DNA from: Tigriopus japonicus
Lineage: Eukaryota; Arthropoda; Copepoda; Harpacticoida; Harpacticidae
Length of the DNA: 64,000 bases
Direction: 5' to 3'
Assembly: GCA_010645155.1 (NCBI GenBank)
Contig: CM021321.1
Location: 7,612,311-7,676,310 of the forward strand
The notes under the pieces were generated by a model, which saw nothing but the letters and a program-made list of their open reading frames with translations, did not search any database and was not told where the DNA came from. Below are positions 60,465 to 64,000 of this stretch, piece by piece; position 1 is the first letter of the stretch; each line of letters starts with the position of its first letter. The position numbers and the translations under genes were made by a program.

Positions 60465-63273
60465 ATGGGAGATTCAGATTCTGAAAACGAGGGTATCCTC
60501 ACCAATATTCAAAGGCTGGTGATCAGGCCTCCTGGACACACAGGAAAGGCCAAGAAAGGCCACATCTGCTTCGATGGCGGCTTTGAGACCATGAATTTAG
60601 GTCGAGTGGATTTCATAACCAATCAAGAATACGATATCTTTATGCGACCAGATACGGCCAATCCCAGAACGAGGTAAGTAGATAGAACATGGCTTGAGCA
60701 GTATAATGAAGTCAAAGTTCCTCAGGAAAAAATAGCCTTCAAGTAATAATAGCTCGATGAAAGAAGAAAGTTTGTTGGCCCTCAGACTACAATCACGCAA
60801 TTCGTGACTTGGTCAATAAGCAGGTTGAGCGTTCTTTTCTTCACTCAAAAAATACTCCAAGTCTGTTATTGCCATGTGTTGTTCCAGGTTCTGGTTCCAC
60901 TTTACTGTGGAAAATACCCAAGGCGACCAACGGGTGCTCTTTAACATCGTGAACTTAAGCAAAGCCCGATCGTTGTTCAGAGATGGTCTCACACCCGTGA
61001 TCAAATCCACTTCGCGTCCTCAATGGCAACGCATGCCTCCCCAACACGTGTTCTATTACAAAAGCCCGCTTCACAGTGACCATTTCGTGTTGACCTTTGC
61101 ATTCTCGTTTGATCTCGAAGATGAGCGATACAGTTTCGCACTCGCCCAGCCTTATTCGTTCTCGAGGTACAATCTATACGTGGAGAATATCCTGAAGTCT
61201 GGTTTTGCGTTTTTCAAGGTTGAGACGGTGGCAAAGTCCATTCAAGGCCGCAAGGTCGAGATGATAACGATTACAGATCCAAGAAATTTGGAAAGAGCCA
61301 GTGAAAGCCGGCGGCCTTTGTTAGATAATCGCGAGGAACAAGACCAAGGGGCGACGGACTCGGGGAACAAGTACCAGGATCACGTAAATGAGGGTCATAA
61401 AAATGAGGAAGGGCAGGACAATGGAGAGGAGAGAGATAATGAGAATCAGAATGATAATCACCTGGCGGACCAAAGAAGTGAGGCTGGCGGGGCCGGCACT
61501 GAACGATCAAGATCCCCTTCAAACACGACGACGGATTTCATGTCCTCTCAAATCCCCATTGTATTCCTAATGGGTCGAGTTCACGCTAGTGAGACGCCCA
61601 CCTCGTTCATTTTGCAAGGATTGATCGATTTTCTCGTGTCCCAGCACGAAATCGCTCAGGAGCTCAGGGCCAATGTCATCTTCAAGATCGTGCCCATCAT
61701 GAACCCGGATGGGGTTTACATGGGCAACACCCGTGGAAATCTTTTGGGCCAAGACCTGAATCGACATTGGCCCGAACCCTGCCCTTTCGCTCATCCATCA
61801 GTTCTCGCCGTCAGGAATATCATCCATAGTTTGGACCAAGACCCTGACGTCAAGTTGGACATCATCCTAGACCTTCACTCGCATTCCTCGCTCTTGGGGC
61901 TGTTCATTTATGGCAATTCCTACGACGATGTCTATCGCTTTGAACGTCACATAGTGTTCCCTAAGATCCTGTCGCAAAATTGTCCGGATTTCAGTCACGA
62001 GAACACCATTTACAATGTGAATCCCGCCAAGGAGGGAACTGCCCGGCGCTATTTTGGCACCCATTTGAGTCCAGAAGTCAACACCTACACGTTGGAGGTG
62101 TCCATATTTGGTTATGAGGAGGATGAAACCCAAGCCATCATCCCTTACACTGATGACCTCTATTGTCGGGCGGGGAGAAATATTGCTCGCGCCTTTTGGG
62201 ACTTCTACAAGATTCTTGGCTATATCCCCATTGAGCTTGATGATGACGAGATGATGCTCAATTCGGGTGACCGTCCCAAGACCTCAAATGCAGGCATCTC
62301 GGGAGGACCAAACGCAGGAGGAGGTGGAGGCCCAGGAAATGTCCGCAGCTTTAATCTCCTTCGTCTGCGCGAAATTGCCAATCAACGCAATATGACCGCA
62401 CGAACTTTTGAAGATCATAAAGATAATAACGACTTCTCCGACGACGACGATGACGACGACTTTGCTGTGGCCAGCAAAACGGCGACCTCCCGAACTCAAA
62501 CGAGCCGACGACGCGAGTTGCGACGCAGCCTTTTGGAGAAGAGGCACTCTTCGAGTTCCATTCAGAGTAGTGTGGGATTAGGAGGCGATCCTGTGGAGGC
62601 CAGAATCAGGTTGGATAGTGGATGCATAGATTCGCATGGAGAGGATGGCGACGTTTCAGACAATATAGAGGACACCCACGACGAAGGGACGCTGGCTCCG
62701 CGGATATTACCTGCCCCAAGGGTCCGATTTACCACCGACCTTGCTATTGTACCCACAGCCTCGATGGCCAAGCCAGAGTCTCCTTTTGTTTCGCCATCGA
62801 GAAAGTACCCGTCATCCGCGCAAAATGGCCAATTAATCCCGACTTTCACGCCGGAACTAGAAATTTCCATAACTGCCAAAGAGCCCCACAGGAGAGGTGG
62901 CATGTCAGGTTTAATGAACAGAGGCCAAAAGTTTGGTGATCCAGCTTCAGCTAATGTCGACGAGATCATGGTTTCGGGTTTAGGAGCCGATTCCCCAGCC
63001 AGTGTGAATTGGGTAAAATATCACAAGGCTCGACCCAATGTTCGTAAAATTGGGGGTGGTGCTTTGGTTAGCTCCACCGTTCCCCACACAACCCGTACTC
63101 GACCTTTGAGACCCACTTTACCCGCTAGCGTCATTGAAGAAGCCAGTAAGAAGTTATCGGTCATTGATTTCAATGATATGAACCGAAGACAGACCAAGAA
63201 GAAGAAAAAGAGGGCCAAATCAGAGGTGGTCGTCAAACCGAATAAGGGAACTTCAAAGCTTATAATCAAATAG
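60465..63273 (+). CDS. AGBL4: cytosolic carboxypeptidase, CCP6/AGBL4-type (M14 family)
   Basis: Exons 60465-60673 and 60888-63273 join across a 214-bp GT-AG intron in frame, giving 864 residues; the first ATG follows an in-frame TGA. The N-domain (GHICFDGGFETMNLGRVD, RPDTANPR, FWFHFTVEN) and STSRPQWQRMPP match the CCP6 lineage of enzymes that remove C-terminal or side-chain glutamates from tubulin and other proteins. The M14 site is complete: zinc ligands H302 and E305 in GRVHASETP and the first His of DLHSHS (about 400), substrate-binding N361-R362 in DLNRHW, and catalytic E473 in YTLEVS. Compared with the usual length of about 500 residues, it has an acidic, Asn/Glu-rich insertion (about 206-292) just before the zinc motif. 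It also has a tail of about 350 residues with Gly-rich, poly-Asp and Lys-rich (TKKKKKR) tracts. The family is secure; CCP6 is preferred over CCP5 by motif wording. Confidence 0.93.
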
Positions 63274-63367
63274 TTGGAACGTCTTGTTGTTCCATCCATC
63301 GAACTGTGATCTCTCACTTCTTGGACATTCACTGTTGAACAAACAGAAATACAATTTTCTTTCACAT

Positions 63368-63373
63368 TTTATT
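63368..63373 (-). terminator. polyadenylation signal AATAAA for the convergent gene
   Basis: AATAAA on the minus strand lies about 290 bases beyond the stop at 63665 and only about 95 bases past the stop of the carboxypeptidase. A variant AATACA at 63348-63353 on the plus strand could serve the carboxypeptidase, so the two 3' ends would meet or overlap. Confidence 0.5.
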
Positions 63374-63664
63374 TGAATCTATAATTACTTATACAGGTAT
63401 GAAGGTTGTTCACTTGCACGGCTTACTGTCCCATTCATGATACAGGTTTGTAGAGGGCACGAAAAATACTCAGGAGACTGTAGCCCAAAAGAGTTGGGAC
63501 TCGAGGGTTACGTAGGAGGGATACTTCTTGGCCATCTGGTCATTCGACAACTGGAGGTACAGATGGCAAAGTAGCAACGCTCTGGTGATTGTAGAAAAAT
63601 TCAAGTGAAGGTCATGTAGCAACGGAGATCTCAAGGTACAAAGGTACCCTCCTCGCTGAGCTCA

Positions 63665-63820
63665 TCAGCCTGACATAGCGGAGATGGCATCAGCCAGTTT
63701 TTTTCTCGTATTATTCACGCGATCTTCTTGCCTCTCAATGTCTTGTTGGCTGATTTTGACTGTTCCTATTAAGGGTTGATCAGGAATGCAGAACGCGCTG
63801 GCATCGCTCTCCTTCATTTG
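63665..63820 (-). CDS. terminal coding exon of an unrecognised gene (52 codons with stop)
   Basis: A minus-strand acceptor (GATTTATTTTCAG before 63820) opens a 156-base stretch ending in TGA at 63665-63667. The peptide begins QMKESDASAFCIPDQPLIGT and continues with a charged helix (SQQDIERQEDRVNNTRKKLA), ending DAISAMSG. The helical, coiled-coil-like C-terminus suggests a subunit of a complex, but the family is not recognised. The upstream exons lie beyond the window. The following AATAAA at 63373-63368 supports a true 3' end. Confidence 0.6.
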   Translation of the reverse strand, partial: QMKESDASAFCIPDQPLIGTVKISQQDIERQEDRVNNTRKKLADAISAMSG

Positions 63821-64000
63821 CTGAAAATAAATCGGTTTTAATCGCTTACTTGAACGGCTGCATTCTTTTTTGATGATATTAAAAAAAATATGTTAAACCG
63901 AATTTGACTAAAAACGCAAGATGCTATTGGTGCTATTAGCCCTAATGTTTTGTATACCGTAAACTACATAGCTGAATTATGTGATCAAAGAAGCAGAGAT

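Overview
This window looks like a gene-poor piece of a metazoan nuclear genome. Genes have short GT-AG introns, starts in a CAAAATG-type context, and AATAAA polyadenylation signals, and about a dozen decayed DNA transposons are scattered through it. An arthropod, perhaps a crustacean such as a copepod, fits the mariner, hAT and LINE remnants and the secreted and ciliary-type genes. This placement is an inference; no single feature fixes the species. Two assembly gaps (runs of N) lie at 2307-2399 and 36464-37289.

The right end (55-64 kb) holds the well-supported genes. A four-exon minus-strand gene (55277-59093) encodes a secreted 586-residue protein with a PAN/apple-like cysteine module. It is head-to-head with a two-exon plus-strand gene (60465-63273) for a cytosolic carboxypeptidase of the CCP6/AGBL4 type, a tubulin deglutamylase family. 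This carboxypeptidase has an unusual acidic insertion and a tail of about 350 residues. The two start codons are 1.37 kb apart. Tail-to-tail with the carboxypeptidase is a minus-strand terminal exon (63665-63820) of an unrecognised gene.

From 12 to 25 kb, two minus-strand exons (25144-24765 with start codon, and 12962-12690) are phase-compatible and may belong to one gene with a large intron of about 11.8 kb, itself full of transposons. A few weaker exon or small-ORF candidates are listed at 20.3, 27.3-28.1, 39.9 and 49.05 kb.

The rest is mobile-element debris and unique intergenic DNA. There is a mariner transposase pseudogene at the left edge and a CR1/Jockey-type LINE 3' fragment at 3.8-4.2 kb. 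Three hAT-like non-autonomous elements show visible 8-bp target duplications (12045-12413 and 33525-33888 exact, 54047-54234 imperfect). A 1343-bp hAT-like element (29506-30848) carries two inverted SINE-like units. A 450-bp foldback element has two complete copies of identical length and exact duplications, plus a third copy cut by the gap. A 544-bp repeat is present as an inverted pair, and a TA-flanked MITE lies at 22.4 kb. In the unique intergenic parts, including the divergent promoter region, the hexamer TGGAAC/GTTCCA is about ten-fold over-represented by hand count.

The interesting signals are the foldback family, the composite hAT/SINE element, the dispersed hexamer, and the remodelled CCP6.
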